Assembly (NCBI GenBank): GCA_964499285.1
Contig: CAZCLA010000025.1
Span: 1 to 49,123, forward strand
Direction: 5' to 3'
DNA from: JAGFIY01 sp964499285
Lineage (GTDB): Bacteria; Bacteroidota; Ignavibacteria; Ignavibacteriales; Melioribacteraceae
Length of the DNA: 49,123 nucleotides
In this document: one piece after another, positions 40,710 to 48,739 of the stretch
Numbering within the stretch: the stretch's first letter is position 1
Layout: each line of letters begins with the position of its first letter
The notes under the pieces: generated by a model
Told to the model about the DNA's origin: nothing
The model's database searches: none
The model's input: the letters and a program-made list of their open reading frames with translations, nothing else
Made by a program: the position numbers and the translations under genes

Positions 40710-42272
40710 ATGAATTGGAAATTGATAAAAAAAATAAGAGTGATAATATCTCTTGTTTTTTTCTTATCTATAATTATTCTTTATCTGGATTTAAGTTTTT
40801 CGCTTCAGCCGGAATACTCTGTTTATCCGCTTTTTCTTCAATTTATTCCTTCATTCCTAAAATTTGTTTCGATCGGACCTGTAGCCGGAATCGGATTCAT
40901 CCTTGTTATGCTGTTTACTTTTCTTTTCGGCAGAGCATACTGCTCATCTATCTGTCCGCTGGGAACTCTTCAAGATATTGCAACCTATCTTCGAATGAAG
41001 AAAAAAAGAATCAAATTTCCGTATAGAAAGGAAAATAAAATAACACGATACGGATTCTTAGCTGCAGCAGTTATACTTTTTATCCTCGGAATTTCGTTTG
41101 GATTGAACTTGCTTGATCCTTACAGTAATTTCGGAAGGATCATTTCGAATCTGTTAAGACCGGCGGCAATCGGAATTAATAATTCAATAGCATTCGTCCT
41201 CGAATCAATAAACATCTATACAATCTATCCCTTGGAGTTTAAGGGAATTAACACAACCGGGTTTTTATTCTCGTTTTTGTTTCTTGCTTTGGTTCTGTGG
41301 ATGAGTATTAAATATGGAAGACTTTATTGCAATTCAGTATGTCCAGTCGGAACATTGCTCGGATTTATATCAAAATATTCTCTATTCACTATAAAAATAA
41401 GTGATATAAATTGCTCGGGCTGCGGTGCGTGCGGAAAAGTTTGTAAAGCTTCTTGCATCAATACAAATGAAGAAACGATCGATTATTCAAGATGTGTTAT
41501 GTGTTTCAATTGTTTCACGGTTTGTCCTTCTGCAGGACTTGAATATAAGTTTAGATATTCTCAGAAAACGAAACCCGTATTGGAACCAGTCAACATAAGT
41601 AAACGAAATTTTATAATTCAATCAACAGTTTGGTTATCAGGCGGATCGTTAGCTCTGAAAGCTCAGGAAAAAATTCTAGTTTACAAAGAAAACAAAATAC
41701 AGGAAACCAGAGAACTTGCAGTTTCTCCTCCCGGTTCTCTTTCTATTGAGAATTTTACCGATCACTGCACCGCTTGTCATTTGTGTGTTGCTGCTTGCCC
41801 CACGCAAGTGCTTCAGCCTTCATTTTTAGAATATGGATTCTTAGGCATCCTTCAACCAAGAATGGATTACATAAAAAGTTTCTGTAATTATGATTGCACG
41901 GCTTGCACCGATGTTTGTCCAAGTGGGGCAATTCTGCCTCAAAATGGAGAAACCAAAAAACTTATTCAACTTGGCAAAGCCTCATTTATAAAGGATAATT
42001 GTATTGTTTACTCGCTAGGAACTGACTGCGGGGCGTGCGCCGAACATTGTCCCACAAAAGCCGTAAAAATGGTGCTCGATGGGGAAGAAAATAAAAATGC
42101 TCCTCTTATCGACGAAGAAATTTGTGTGGGATGCGGTGCGTGCGAGTTTGCCTGCCCGACAATCCCATATAAAGCCATTTATGTCAAAAGCAATCCCGTT
42201 CACCTGGCTGCTAAATTACCAAAGCAAGACGCTTTAGAACAGCCCGATCCGGAAGAAGCATTTCCTTTTTAA
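40710..42272 (+). CDS. NapH/NapG-like fused membrane polyferredoxin
   Basis: The 520-residue protein has an N-terminal half with about four to five membrane helices and two NapH-type motifs (CSSICPLG at 78-85, CNSVCPVG at 207-214). A cytosolic-type ferredoxin region follows (cysteines 235-249 and 262-272). Residues 298-316, KRNFIIQSTVWLSGGSL, look like a NapG/MauM twin-arginine signal retained in mid-protein. The C-terminal half then carries four cysteine clusters (353-363, 392-403, 431-447, 472-482) as in NapG. NapH and NapG normally are separate proteins that pass quinol electrons to the periplasm. With DUF362 upstream by 6 bp, it probably supplies electrons to that protein. Confidence 0.9.
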   Translation: MNWKLIKKIRVIISLVFFLSIIILYLDLSFSLQPEYSVYPLFLQFIPSFLKFVSIGPVAGIGFILVMLFTFLFGRAYCSSICPLGTLQDIATYLRMKKKRIKFPYRKENKITRYGFLAAAVILFILGISFGLNLLDPYSNFGRIISNLLRPAAIGINNSIAFVLESINIYTIYPLEFKGINTTGFLFSFLFLALVLWMSIKYGRLYCNSVCPVGTLLGFISKYSLFTIKISDINCSGCGACGKVCKASCINTNEETIDYSRCVMCFNCFTVCPSAGLEYKFRYSQKTKPVLEPVNISKRNFIIQSTVWLSGGSLALKAQEKILVYKENKIQETRELAVSPPGSLSIENFTDHCTACHLCVAACPTQVLQPSFLEYGFLGILQPRMDYIKSFCNYDCTACTDVCPSGAILPQNGETKKLIQLGKASFIKDNCIVYSLGTDCGACAEHCPTKAVKMVLDGEENKNAPLIDEEICVGCGACEFACPTIPYKAIYVKSNPVHLAAKLPKQDALEQPDPEEAFPF

Positions 42273-42376
42273 TTTTTTTGAATCGAATTACATTTTGAGG
42301 AAACCAATGTTTCCAAAAGCATTTTGACGAAGGGATTTAATAAATAATTGCCAAAACTAATAAATAGATTCTTACA

Positions 42377-42847
42377 TTACGGTTTCCATCCTTCAGGAAC
42401 GCGGACAACGACAACTTCGCCCGTTGCAGTTACTTCTCCCTTTGCAGATAGATTGACCGAAACTATTACTTTCTTCCCCTTTAATTCCTTTACTTTTGCT
42501 CTAAGTTCAAGCACACAGTCAATAGGTGTAGGCTTTACATAGTTCACGAGAAGCGAAGCAGTTACACAGCGGGGATAAAACTCCGGTTTATTTCCGGATT
42601 TAATTTCTTCATTGTATAAAGCCGCCGCTCCCGTACCAGTAGAGTGGCAGTCGATTAACGAGGCAATCAATCCGCCGTAAACAAATCCGGGAACAGAAGT
42701 ATGATGAGGTTTAGGTTCATAATAGCTTACAGATTCATCCCCATCCCAATAACTTTTAATTTGGTAGCCTACTTTATTTTGAGTTCCGCAGCCGTAACAA
42801 TGGCTGAAATCCTCGGAATAGAATTCTTGAAAAGCTTTTTCTTTCAT
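42377..42847 (-). CDS. PaaI-type hotdog thioesterase
   Basis: The 156-residue hotdog-fold protein has HTSVPGFVYGGLIASLIDCHSTGTGAAALYNEE, where the Gly-Gly-Leu/Asp stretch forms the usual active-site helix, and VNYVKPTPIDCVLELRAKVKELKGKKVIVSV on the strands. It probably hydrolyses an acyl-CoA. N-terminal CYGCGTQN is common in this subgroup. AAGGA precedes the ATG. It is convergent with the polyferredoxin gene. Confidence 0.9.
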   Translation of the reverse strand: MKEKAFQEFYSEDFSHCYGCGTQNKVGYQIKSYWDGDESVSYYEPKPHHTSVPGFVYGGLIASLIDCHSTGTGAAALYNEEIKSGNKPEFYPRCVTASLLVNYVKPTPIDCVLELRAKVKELKGKKVIVSVNLSAKGEVTATGEVVVVRVPEGWKP

Positions 42848-42915
42848 AAAAATTCCTTGTGTAATTAATCAAAAATTTGCCCGAAAATATAACTATGCGG
42901 CATGAATATCAAAAA

Positions 42916-43015
42916 NNNNNNNNNNNNNNNNNNNNNNNNNNNNNNNNNNNNNNNNNNNNNNNNNNNNNNNNNNNNNNNNNNNNNNNNNNNNNNNNNNNNN
43001 NNNNNNNNNNNNNNN
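42916..43015. other. Assembly gap of 100 N
   Basis: Exactly 100 N, a scaffold join that removes the start of the membrane-protein gene upstream of dxr. Confidence 0.98.
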
Positions 43016-43476
43016 TTTTGGCTTTTCACATTCTTTTTGGAGGAATGTGGTTTGTGAATCTTGTAATAAATGCAATACTAAACAAAAAGACAAAAGACGA
43101 AATAGATTTTTCCGTAAAGAAAAACATAATTTCCGTACAACTTGTTCTAACAAAAATAATCGGAGCTATCGGAGCCGGGGGCATTTTAATTACAGGAATA
43201 CTTTTGGTTAGTCAAAATCCGGGATATGGATTTTTCGTGTTCAGCGCAAATCATTGGCTTGTAAGCAAACAAATAATAATGGTTATTCTTCTGGTAATGA
43301 TTTTTGCAATGATTATCCCACAATCAAAAGCACTAAGAAATGCGGCGCTTGAAGCCGATAAAATGAATGATGATATTGAACAGAAACTTTCTAAAGTGAA
43401 CACTACTAGTTTAATTATGAACATTTTGGTTGTGATAAATATATTATTTGCCTTGTCGCACAGGTTTATGGGTTAA
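43016..43476 (+). CDS. Integral membrane protein, 5' end lost in gap
   Basis: The visible 153 residues have hydrophobic stretches LAFHILFGGMWFVNLVINAIL, LVLTKIIGAIGAGGILITGILLV, QIIMVILLVMIFAMIIP and LIMNILVVINILFALSH. The arrangement recalls DUF2269/CopD-like four-helix membrane proteins that sometimes bind haem, but the diagnostic N-terminus is missing. A reading frame through the Ns to an upstream start cannot be trusted. The stop codon overlaps the dxr start by one base (TAATG). Confidence 0.7.
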
Positions 43477-44621
43477 TGAAAAAAATTGCAATTCTCGGGT
43501 CAACCGGATCAATAGGAACAAGCACTCTTGATGTTATAAAAAACTTTCCGGAGTTATTTGAAGTAGGTTTCCTTACGGTGAATTCGAGAACAGATGATTT
43601 GGAAAAACAGCTTAAGGAATTCAAACCGGGGGCTGTTGTAATTAAAGATAAAGAAGCGGGAGAAGCATTTAAATTAAGCACCGAATTTAAAGGTATTATC
43701 CTTACCGGTGAAGAAGGATTGCTCGAAGCAACAAGAACTTTCGATTATGATATTCTGCTTTCAGCACTTGTTGGATTTGCAGGGCTGGCACCGACAATCG
43801 AAGCAATAAAACGCGGCAAGAGAATTGCTCTTGCTAACAAGGAAACTCTGGTTGCAGCAGGTGAAATTGTGGTTGATCTTGCGGATAAACATAATTCGGA
43901 AATAATTCCCGTGGATTCAGAACACAGTGCAATATTTCAGTGTCTTATCGGTGAAAAAACAGAGTATATTTCGAAAATAATATTAACTGCTTCCGGAGGT
44001 CCTTTTCTTAACACCGCTTATGAAAAGTTAAAAGTGGTTACGGTTAAAGAAGCATTGAATCATCCCAACTGGTCGATGGGGGCAAAAATAACAATCGATT
44101 CAGCTTCGATGATGAACAAGGGTCTGGAAGTTATTGAAGCACATTGGCTTTTCGGGCTGAACAAAGAAAGGATACAAGTTCTTGTGCATCCGCAGTCGAT
44201 TATTCATTCGATGATTGAGTTTATTGACGGATCGATAAAAGCACAATTAAGTATGCCCGATATGAAACTGCCGATTCAATACGCGCTTTCTTATCCGGAG
44301 AGATTGAATAAAAGCTATACCGACACAAACTTTTCATCGATAAAAAATCTTACTTTTTTTGAACCAGATTTCAAAAAATTCGAATGCTTAAAATTAGCTT
44401 TCGATGTTATGGAACAAGGCGGCACTGCCCCTTGTATATTGAACGCCGCAAACGAAATTGCGGTTGAAATGTTTTTGGAGGGGAAAATTAACTTTTTGCA
44501 GATTCCCGATGTAATAAAATCTGCACTCGATATGGTTGAAAATTATTCCAGCCCGGAACTCGAATCCATAATTGAGTGCGATCGCTTAACAAGAAAATTG
44601 CTTAAAAAAGAAATGAATTAG
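43476..44621 (+). CDS. dxr: 1-deoxy-D-xylulose-5-phosphate reductoisomerase
   Basis: The 381-residue enzyme makes MEP from DXP with NADPH and a divalent metal in the isoprenoid pathway. The NADPH loop GSTGSIGTSTLDVI (7-20), ALVGFAGLAPT, ANKETLVAAGE, metal/substrate motif PVDSEHSAIFQCL, TASGGPF and the flexible-loop block HPNWSMGAKITIDSASMMNKGLEVIEAHWLF are all present, and the length is normal. It is followed by rseP after 14 bp, a common dxr-rseP arrangement. Confidence 0.98.
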   Translation: MKKIAILGSTGSIGTSTLDVIKNFPELFEVGFLTVNSRTDDLEKQLKEFKPGAVVIKDKEAGEAFKLSTEFKGIILTGEEGLLEATRTFDYDILLSALVGFAGLAPTIEAIKRGKRIALANKETLVAAGEIVVDLADKHNSEIIPVDSEHSAIFQCLIGEKTEYISKIILTASGGPFLNTAYEKLKVVTVKEALNHPNWSMGAKITIDSASMMNKGLEVIEAHWLFGLNKERIQVLVHPQSIIHSMIEFIDGSIKAQLSMPDMKLPIQYALSYPERLNKSYTDTNFSSIKNLTFFEPDFKKFECLKLAFDVMEQGGTAPCILNAANEIAVEMFLEGKINFLQIPDVIKSALDMVENYSSPELESIIECDRLTRKLLKKEMN

Positions 44622-44635
44622 GAGTTTATAGATTA

Positions 44636-45994
44636 ATGGATTATATTTTTTATTTTGCCGTTACAATCGGCATACTGGTTTTTGTTCATGAACTTGGTCA
44701 CTTTCTTGCAGCAAAGATTTGCGGTATGCGCGCCGATGTTTTTGCTATTGGTTTCGGCAAACGACTTATGGGATGGAACAAAATTAACGGGTTTTCTTTC
44801 GGTAATCTTCCAAAAGATTTTGACGGAGAAGGACACACTGATTATAGATTAAGTATGCTTCCTTTAGGCGGTTACGTTAAAATTGCAGGAATGGTTGACG
44901 AAAGTTTCAACACCGATTTTGCTGATAAAGAACCGAAACCTTATGAGTTCAGAGCAAAACCCACTTACCAGAAGTTGTTCGTTATAACTGCAGGCGTAAT
45001 GATGAACCTTACACTTGCCGTTCTAATATTTTGGGGAATTAATTTTTACCAGGGTAAACTTGTTAGAGAAACAACAACTATAGGTTTTGTCGCCGAAGAA
45101 AGTATCGCTAGTGAGGCGGGATTCCAAACCGGCGATGATGTGATTTCAGTAAACGGAAAAGAAGTATCGAACTGGGAAGAGGTTCTTAACGGAATTTTTA
45201 TCGATAATATCGGAAACGAAGTAAACGTAAAGGTCCTTAGAAGCGATAATGAAGAAACAGTTTCGCTTCCATCTAAATTGATTGCCGATCAATCTCAGCA
45301 GGGAATATTTTTAACCTCGGCATTCGTTAAACCTGTCATTACTAATGTACTTGAAAACTCTCCCGCTCTCGATGCGGGAATTGAACCGGGAGACGTGTTT
45401 CTTGAACTTAACGGCATTGAATTAAACTCAAGATTTGAGGCAACCGAAATAATTTCATCAAATAAAGAAGTTGAAATTCCGCTCGTAATATTGCGGGGAG
45501 AGGATACAGTTTACACGGTTGTTACTCCGGGATTTGAGGGAATGATCGGAGTGGCTATCGCGGACGGAGCTTATCTTGGTCCTTACAATTATCAGACCTA
45601 CGGATTTTTTGAATCGTTTACACAAAGTATTACAAACATCGGGCAATATACGGTTCTTACCTTTCAGCTTTTTAGGAATGTAATTTTCGGAGATATTCAG
45701 TTCAATCAAGTGTTCGGCGGTCCGGTAAAAATCGCAAAGTTTGCAGCAGAGTCAGCCGATACGGGTATTGTTTCCTTCCTATTCTTTTTGGCAATGCTGA
45801 GTTTAAGTCTTGCTATTATAAACATACTTCCGTTTCCGGTATTAGACGGCGGGCATATGGTTATAATTATTATTGAAGGAATAATCAGAAAGGAGCTTCC
45901 TGTTAAAATAAAGGAAGGAATTCAATTTGCCGGATTAGTAATGATACTAATGCTTATGGCATTTGTAATCTACAGTGATCTGATAAGTTTGTAG
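44636..45994 (+). CDS. rseP: RseP-type site-2 protease
   Basis: The 452-residue membrane zinc protease has the metal motif HELGH at 18-22 (VFVHELGHFLAAK), a PLGGYVKIAGM loop, two PDZ domains (about 130-220 and 225-305) and the C-terminal NILPFPVLDGGH with ligand Asp403. The family cleaves anti-sigma factors and leftover signal peptides within the inner membrane. It sits directly downstream of dxr. Its last 204 bp (45791-45994) are repeated 2 kb downstream with only synonymous differences, so this end may have been swapped in with the adjacent accessory genes. Confidence 0.96.
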   Translation: MDYIFYFAVTIGILVFVHELGHFLAAKICGMRADVFAIGFGKRLMGWNKINGFSFGNLPKDFDGEGHTDYRLSMLPLGGYVKIAGMVDESFNTDFADKEPKPYEFRAKPTYQKLFVITAGVMMNLTLAVLIFWGINFYQGKLVRETTTIGFVAEESIASEAGFQTGDDVISVNGKEVSNWEEVLNGIFIDNIGNEVNVKVLRSDNEETVSLPSKLIADQSQQGIFLTSAFVKPVITNVLENSPALDAGIEPGDVFLELNGIELNSRFEATEIISSNKEVEIPLVILRGEDTVYTVVTPGFEGMIGVAIADGAYLGPYNYQTYGFFESFTQSITNIGQYTVLTFQLFRNVIFGDIQFNQVFGGPVKIAKFAAESADTGIVSFLFFLAMLSLSLAIINILPFPVLDGGHMVIIIIEGIIRKELPVKIKEGIQFAGLVMILMLMAFVIYSDLISL

Positions 45995-46003
45995 AAATTT
46001 ATA

Positions 46004-46918
46004 TTACATCTCACTATTCAGGTAATGATATGGAACTGTGAAATTCAATATTTCTGCAATCTTTATATCCACCGGATCTTTGTAAATGTTTTCATCTTTA
46101 ATGAGAAGAAATAAATATCCGTTATTTGCCAGATTAGTATTTCTCAAGAACTGATCAATCCCAACAATACTTTTTAATGCTGTCGCACCAAATATTCGTT
46201 TGAGTACAGGAACAGCAAAATTGTATAAATTGACAGCCAGACCGGGATACGAAACCTCTTCAAATTTTTTCTTTTTGGCTTCAACGAACGCAGAAGGAAT
46301 ATTTAGAATAGGGTGAAGAATTTTCTTACACTCAATTTTAGATACATTTATCCCCATCTTATCAAAAGTATCTTCATCAAATGAGTGTATATGTTGATGG
46401 TGTCCGCCGGATTCCTTGTTTTCTGCTACTGTTTCAATAGATTCGTTTGGAACTGTAATAACAACTGCCTTTTTGGCAATTCTCAGTAATTCATTCGTAG
46501 CCTTTTCCAAATCTGTAACGTGTTCGAGAGTTTCGCTGCATAAGACAACATCAAATTCTTCATCATCAAAATCCATATTCTGGATATCAATCGGCTTAGT
46601 TTTTAAACCGTAAATTTCATTTGCTCTTTTACATGCTTCTTCAGAAAGATCACAAGAAATAACATCTACATTGAATAATTTTTTAACGAGTGCAGCTTTA
46701 TACCCCTCTGCACCACCAATGTCAGCAAATGAATTAAATTTTATTTTAGATAATGTTTTTAAGATATTGTAAGTAACAATTATCCTGTTAACCACATATC
46801 TTTCACTATTTAAGTCCCTAAATCCATAAATAGGCTGATGCGCAAAAAATACTCCTTCACTATCGGTTTGTCTAAACCTTATATTCAACCATTCTTTTGT
46901 TTTCGCTAAATCATTCAT
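46004..46918 (-). CDS. SAM-dependent class I methyltransferase
   Basis: The 304-residue protein has motif I FADIGGAEGYKAALVKK, the acidic end of strand 2 in VISCDLSEEACKRANE, and FDVVLCSETLEHVTDLEKATNELLRIAKKAVVITVP (methyltransferase-11 type). A C-terminal helical region of about 90 residues follows. Such proteins occur in glycan and lipopolysaccharide gene sets, but no substrate can be assigned. There is no ribosome-binding site before ATG 46918. Its stop is only 9 bp from the rseP stop, within the segment bounded by the two rseP ends. Confidence 0.88.
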   Translation of the reverse strand: MNDLAKTKEWLNIRFRQTDSEGVFFAHQPIYGFRDLNSERYVVNRIIVTYNILKTLSKIKFNSFADIGGAEGYKAALVKKLFNVDVISCDLSEEACKRANEIYGLKTKPIDIQNMDFDDEEFDVVLCSETLEHVTDLEKATNELLRIAKKAVVITVPNESIETVAENKESGGHHQHIHSFDEDTFDKMGINVSKIECKKILHPILNIPSAFVEAKKKKFEEVSYPGLAVNLYNFAVPVLKRIFGATALKSIVGIDQFLRNTNLANNGYLFLLIKDENIYKDPVDIKIAEILNFTVPYHYLNSEM

Positions 46919-47007
46919 TACTATCTAAATCTAATTTTTGGATAGTTAATATGCTCAATTCCAAAATAAACTTCAAGCATATTATAAAGCTATAGATAAG
47001 TACCTAT

Positions 47008-47036
47008 TTGACTATTATATTAATAACCATTATATT
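47008..47036 (+). promoter_or_regulatory. Sigma-70-like promoter for the repeat lipoprotein
   Basis: TTGACT (47008-47013), a 17-bp spacer and TATATT (47031-47036) form a near-consensus promoter about 60 bp upstream of the ATG. Such a good match is unusual in this window. Confidence 0.5.
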
Positions 47037-47097
47037 TATTTGTTAAATCAATAAGAAAAATAATGATTTATATTAATAATAATTTAAGGATAAAAAC

Positions 47098-47949
47098 ATG
47101 AAAATATTTAATAGTCTTTTTGTTTTTCTAGGATTATTCATTCTAATGAGTTGTAGTAATTCTGAAATTAATTCACCCGATACTTCTAACAACAAACTAC
47201 TGAAAATTCCGATTCCTGATGATGTAAATGGCAAAATTGTAGAATTTAAAGTAATAACTAATAAGTCAAAGAAAAATGCTGCGTCTATGTCGGTAAGCTC
47301 GTCACTAGAGGATCAGTACCTAATAGACGATTTTAACGGAGATGGTATTGCCGATGTAGCTGTTAGAAGAAATAATCTATTAATTATGGACTATAATCGA
47401 GATGGTGTCTCCGATCATTCTTTCACTTTTGGCAATGGTAATTCTGAACGCGGATATTATAATACAGATGGCGGGATTGCTATTGTGAGAGGAAATGCAA
47501 TTTATATAGATGATAATTTAGATGGGATAGCTGATCGTTCTTTTACATTTGGCAATGGTAATTCTGAATCGGAGTATTTATTAATGCGACCAAGTGGAAT
47601 TGCCGTGAGAAGAGGTAATCTAATAATATGGGATTTGAATATGGATGGCATTCCTAACTCAAGTTTTACATTCGGATATGGTGACAGCGAAGATCAATAC
47701 TCACACGCCCCTGTTGTTTTAGGTAGTTCGGGATGGGGTTTAAGAAGAGACTATACTTGGTTTATATATCCTAGTGGTACTTATAGCTATGGCTTGGGAA
47801 ATCAAGAAGATGGATATTTCTTTGGAAAATTTAAAGGCGGCTCAAGCTATTATGAATGTGCGATTTTAAGATACAACACATTCTATTATGACAACAATAA
47901 TGATGGTCAGTCCGATGGATCCTTTAGTTTTGGAACTGGATTAAAATAA
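47098..47949 (+). CDS. Surface lipoprotein with calcium-loop repeats
   Basis: The 283-residue protein has a lipobox signal (FILMSC, Cys19). Five calcium-binding-like loops follow: DFNGDGIAD (78-86), DYNRDGVSD (98-106), DDNLDGIAD (138-146), DLNMDGIPN (179-187) and DNNNDGQSD (265-273). Most are followed by an FTFGNGNSE-type strand, giving an array with a period of about 40 residues. The repeat is also visible in DNA (ggcaatggtaattctgaa at 47431 and 47551, 120 bp apart). The loops resemble thrombospondin-3/dockerin repeats and the overall design resembles VCBS/FG-GAP beta-propeller blades. AAGGA with 7-nt spacing precedes the start. It lies in the segment between the two rseP ends. Function is unknown, probably adhesion or surface structure. 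Confidence 0.85.
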   Translation: MKIFNSLFVFLGLFILMSCSNSEINSPDTSNNKLLKIPIPDDVNGKIVEFKVITNKSKKNAASMSVSSSLEDQYLIDDFNGDGIADVAVRRNNLLIMDYNRDGVSDHSFTFGNGNSERGYYNTDGGIAIVRGNAIYIDDNLDGIADRSFTFGNGNSESEYLLMRPSGIAVRRGNLIIWDLNMDGIPNSSFTFGYGDSEDQYSHAPVVLGSSGWGLRRDYTWFIYPSGTYSYGLGNQEDGYFFGKFKGGSSYYECAILRYNTFYYDNNNDGQSDGSFSFGTGLK

Positions 47950-47981
47950 AATGATTTTTCTATATATTTTTGTTTTCCCTT

Positions 47982-48185
47982 GCAATGCTGAGTTTGAGTC
48001 TTGCTATAATAAACATACTTCCGTTTCCGGTCTTAGACGGCGGGCATATGGTTATAATTATTATTGAAGGAATAATAAGAAAAGAACTTCCTGTAAAAAT
48101 AAAAGAAGGCATTCAATTTGCCGGATTAGTAATGATACTTATGCTTATGGCGTTTGTAATCTATAGCGATTTGATAAGTTTGTAA
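47982..48185 (+). pseudogene. Detached duplicate of the rseP 3' end
   Basis: These 204 bp encode the last 67 residues of RseP, including NILPFPVLDGGH, with no amino-acid change. The DNA differs from 45791-45994 at 15 positions, all synonymous, including TAG to TAA. Homology begins abruptly at GCAATGCTGAG and nothing upstream resembles rseP. A TTG at 47970 could open a 71-codon frame, but there is no ribosome site, so a relic is more likely than a gene. The lack of non-synonymous change implies this end was part of a functional rseP until recently. Confidence 0.9.
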
Positions 48186-48302
48186 CCATCAAAGAATAAT
48201 TAAGATATATTAGGGACAAGTGTCGCCACAGATTGTTTGCGAGGCTTGTCTCTTCTTAATTAAAGATCCAAGCACAAGTTAAGTTAAAGTTTTTAGTTCT
48301 GC

Positions 48303-48621
48303 AATTAACCCGAAATTCCATTTTAAGATGGAGCAGCACAAATCTTTCCCAACCCCTCATTTTAGTTTACGTTTAGCAATTTGTATTACAGATAAATTTG
48401 TATAGAATAAATTTAACGTTGACTTTTGTTTTATTTATTCCCATTATAATAAAAGACTTAACTGTTCTTTTTGATTTTACATCTGAGGATTTACTCCTCA
48501 GGTGAATTGAAGAAAAAATTGAAAAAGAAAGGGTACTTAAGAAAGCAAAGCTAAATAGATTTATATGATGAGGTTAAAAATGTTTGTTAATCTACCTTAC
48601 CTAATTAACCAGAAATTCCAT
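48303..48621. repeat. 19-bp direct repeat, copies exactly 300 bp apart
   Basis: AATTAACCCGAAATTCCAT (48303-48321) and AATTAACCAGAAATTCCAT (48603-48621) match at 18 of 19 positions. They bound a 300-bp non-coding unit that contains the hairpin at 48481. Confidence 0.6.
48481..48503. other. Hairpin in intergenic DNA
   Basis: Arms ATCTGAGGA (48481-48489) and TCCTCAGGT (48495-48503) pair over 9 bp with one G-T wobble around a 5-nt loop. No T run follows, so it is not a standard terminator; an RNA structure or protein-binding site is possible. Confidence 0.5.
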
Positions 48622-48739
48622 CTCCAGAAGAATCAATACAAAATAAAATTGTTTTAGCAAAATGATTATTCAGCGAGATATTTGAAAATGAAAAGTATTT
48701 TTAAAAATGAAAACCTATCGATTTTTAAAGAGGCAAATC

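Larger units (their letters stand above)
48186..48739. other. Gene-free stretch after the rseP relic
   Basis: There is no convincing ORF on either strand over about 550 bp. It holds two copies of a 19-bp direct repeat (48303-48321 and 48603-48621), a 9-bp hairpin (48481-48503), an imperfect inverted repeat GGGACAAG...CTTGTCTC near 48210-48252, and promoter-like hexamers TTGACT (48419-48424) and TATAAT (48445-48450), whose 20-bp spacing is too long for a standard promoter. Confidence 0.5.

Noticed and set aside
40710..42272. Nitrate reductase (nap) operon
   Set aside because: No NapA, NapB or NapD genes are present; only the NapH/NapG-like electron-transfer architecture is shared.
42892..42915. 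Short plus-strand start before the 100-N gap as the true N-terminus of the membrane protein
   Set aside because: The frame across the gap is arbitrary and the few residues before it do not resemble a signal or membrane helix.
47970..48185. A 71-codon ORF starting at TTG 47970 as an independent small membrane protein
   Set aside because: All but its first few residues copy the RseP C-terminus exactly; there is no ribosome site and the start is a chance TTG, so a displaced gene end is the simpler reading.
48419..48450. TTGACT and TATAAT as a promoter in the right-hand intergenic region
   Set aside because: The 20-bp spacing is too long and the next gene starts about 290 bp later.
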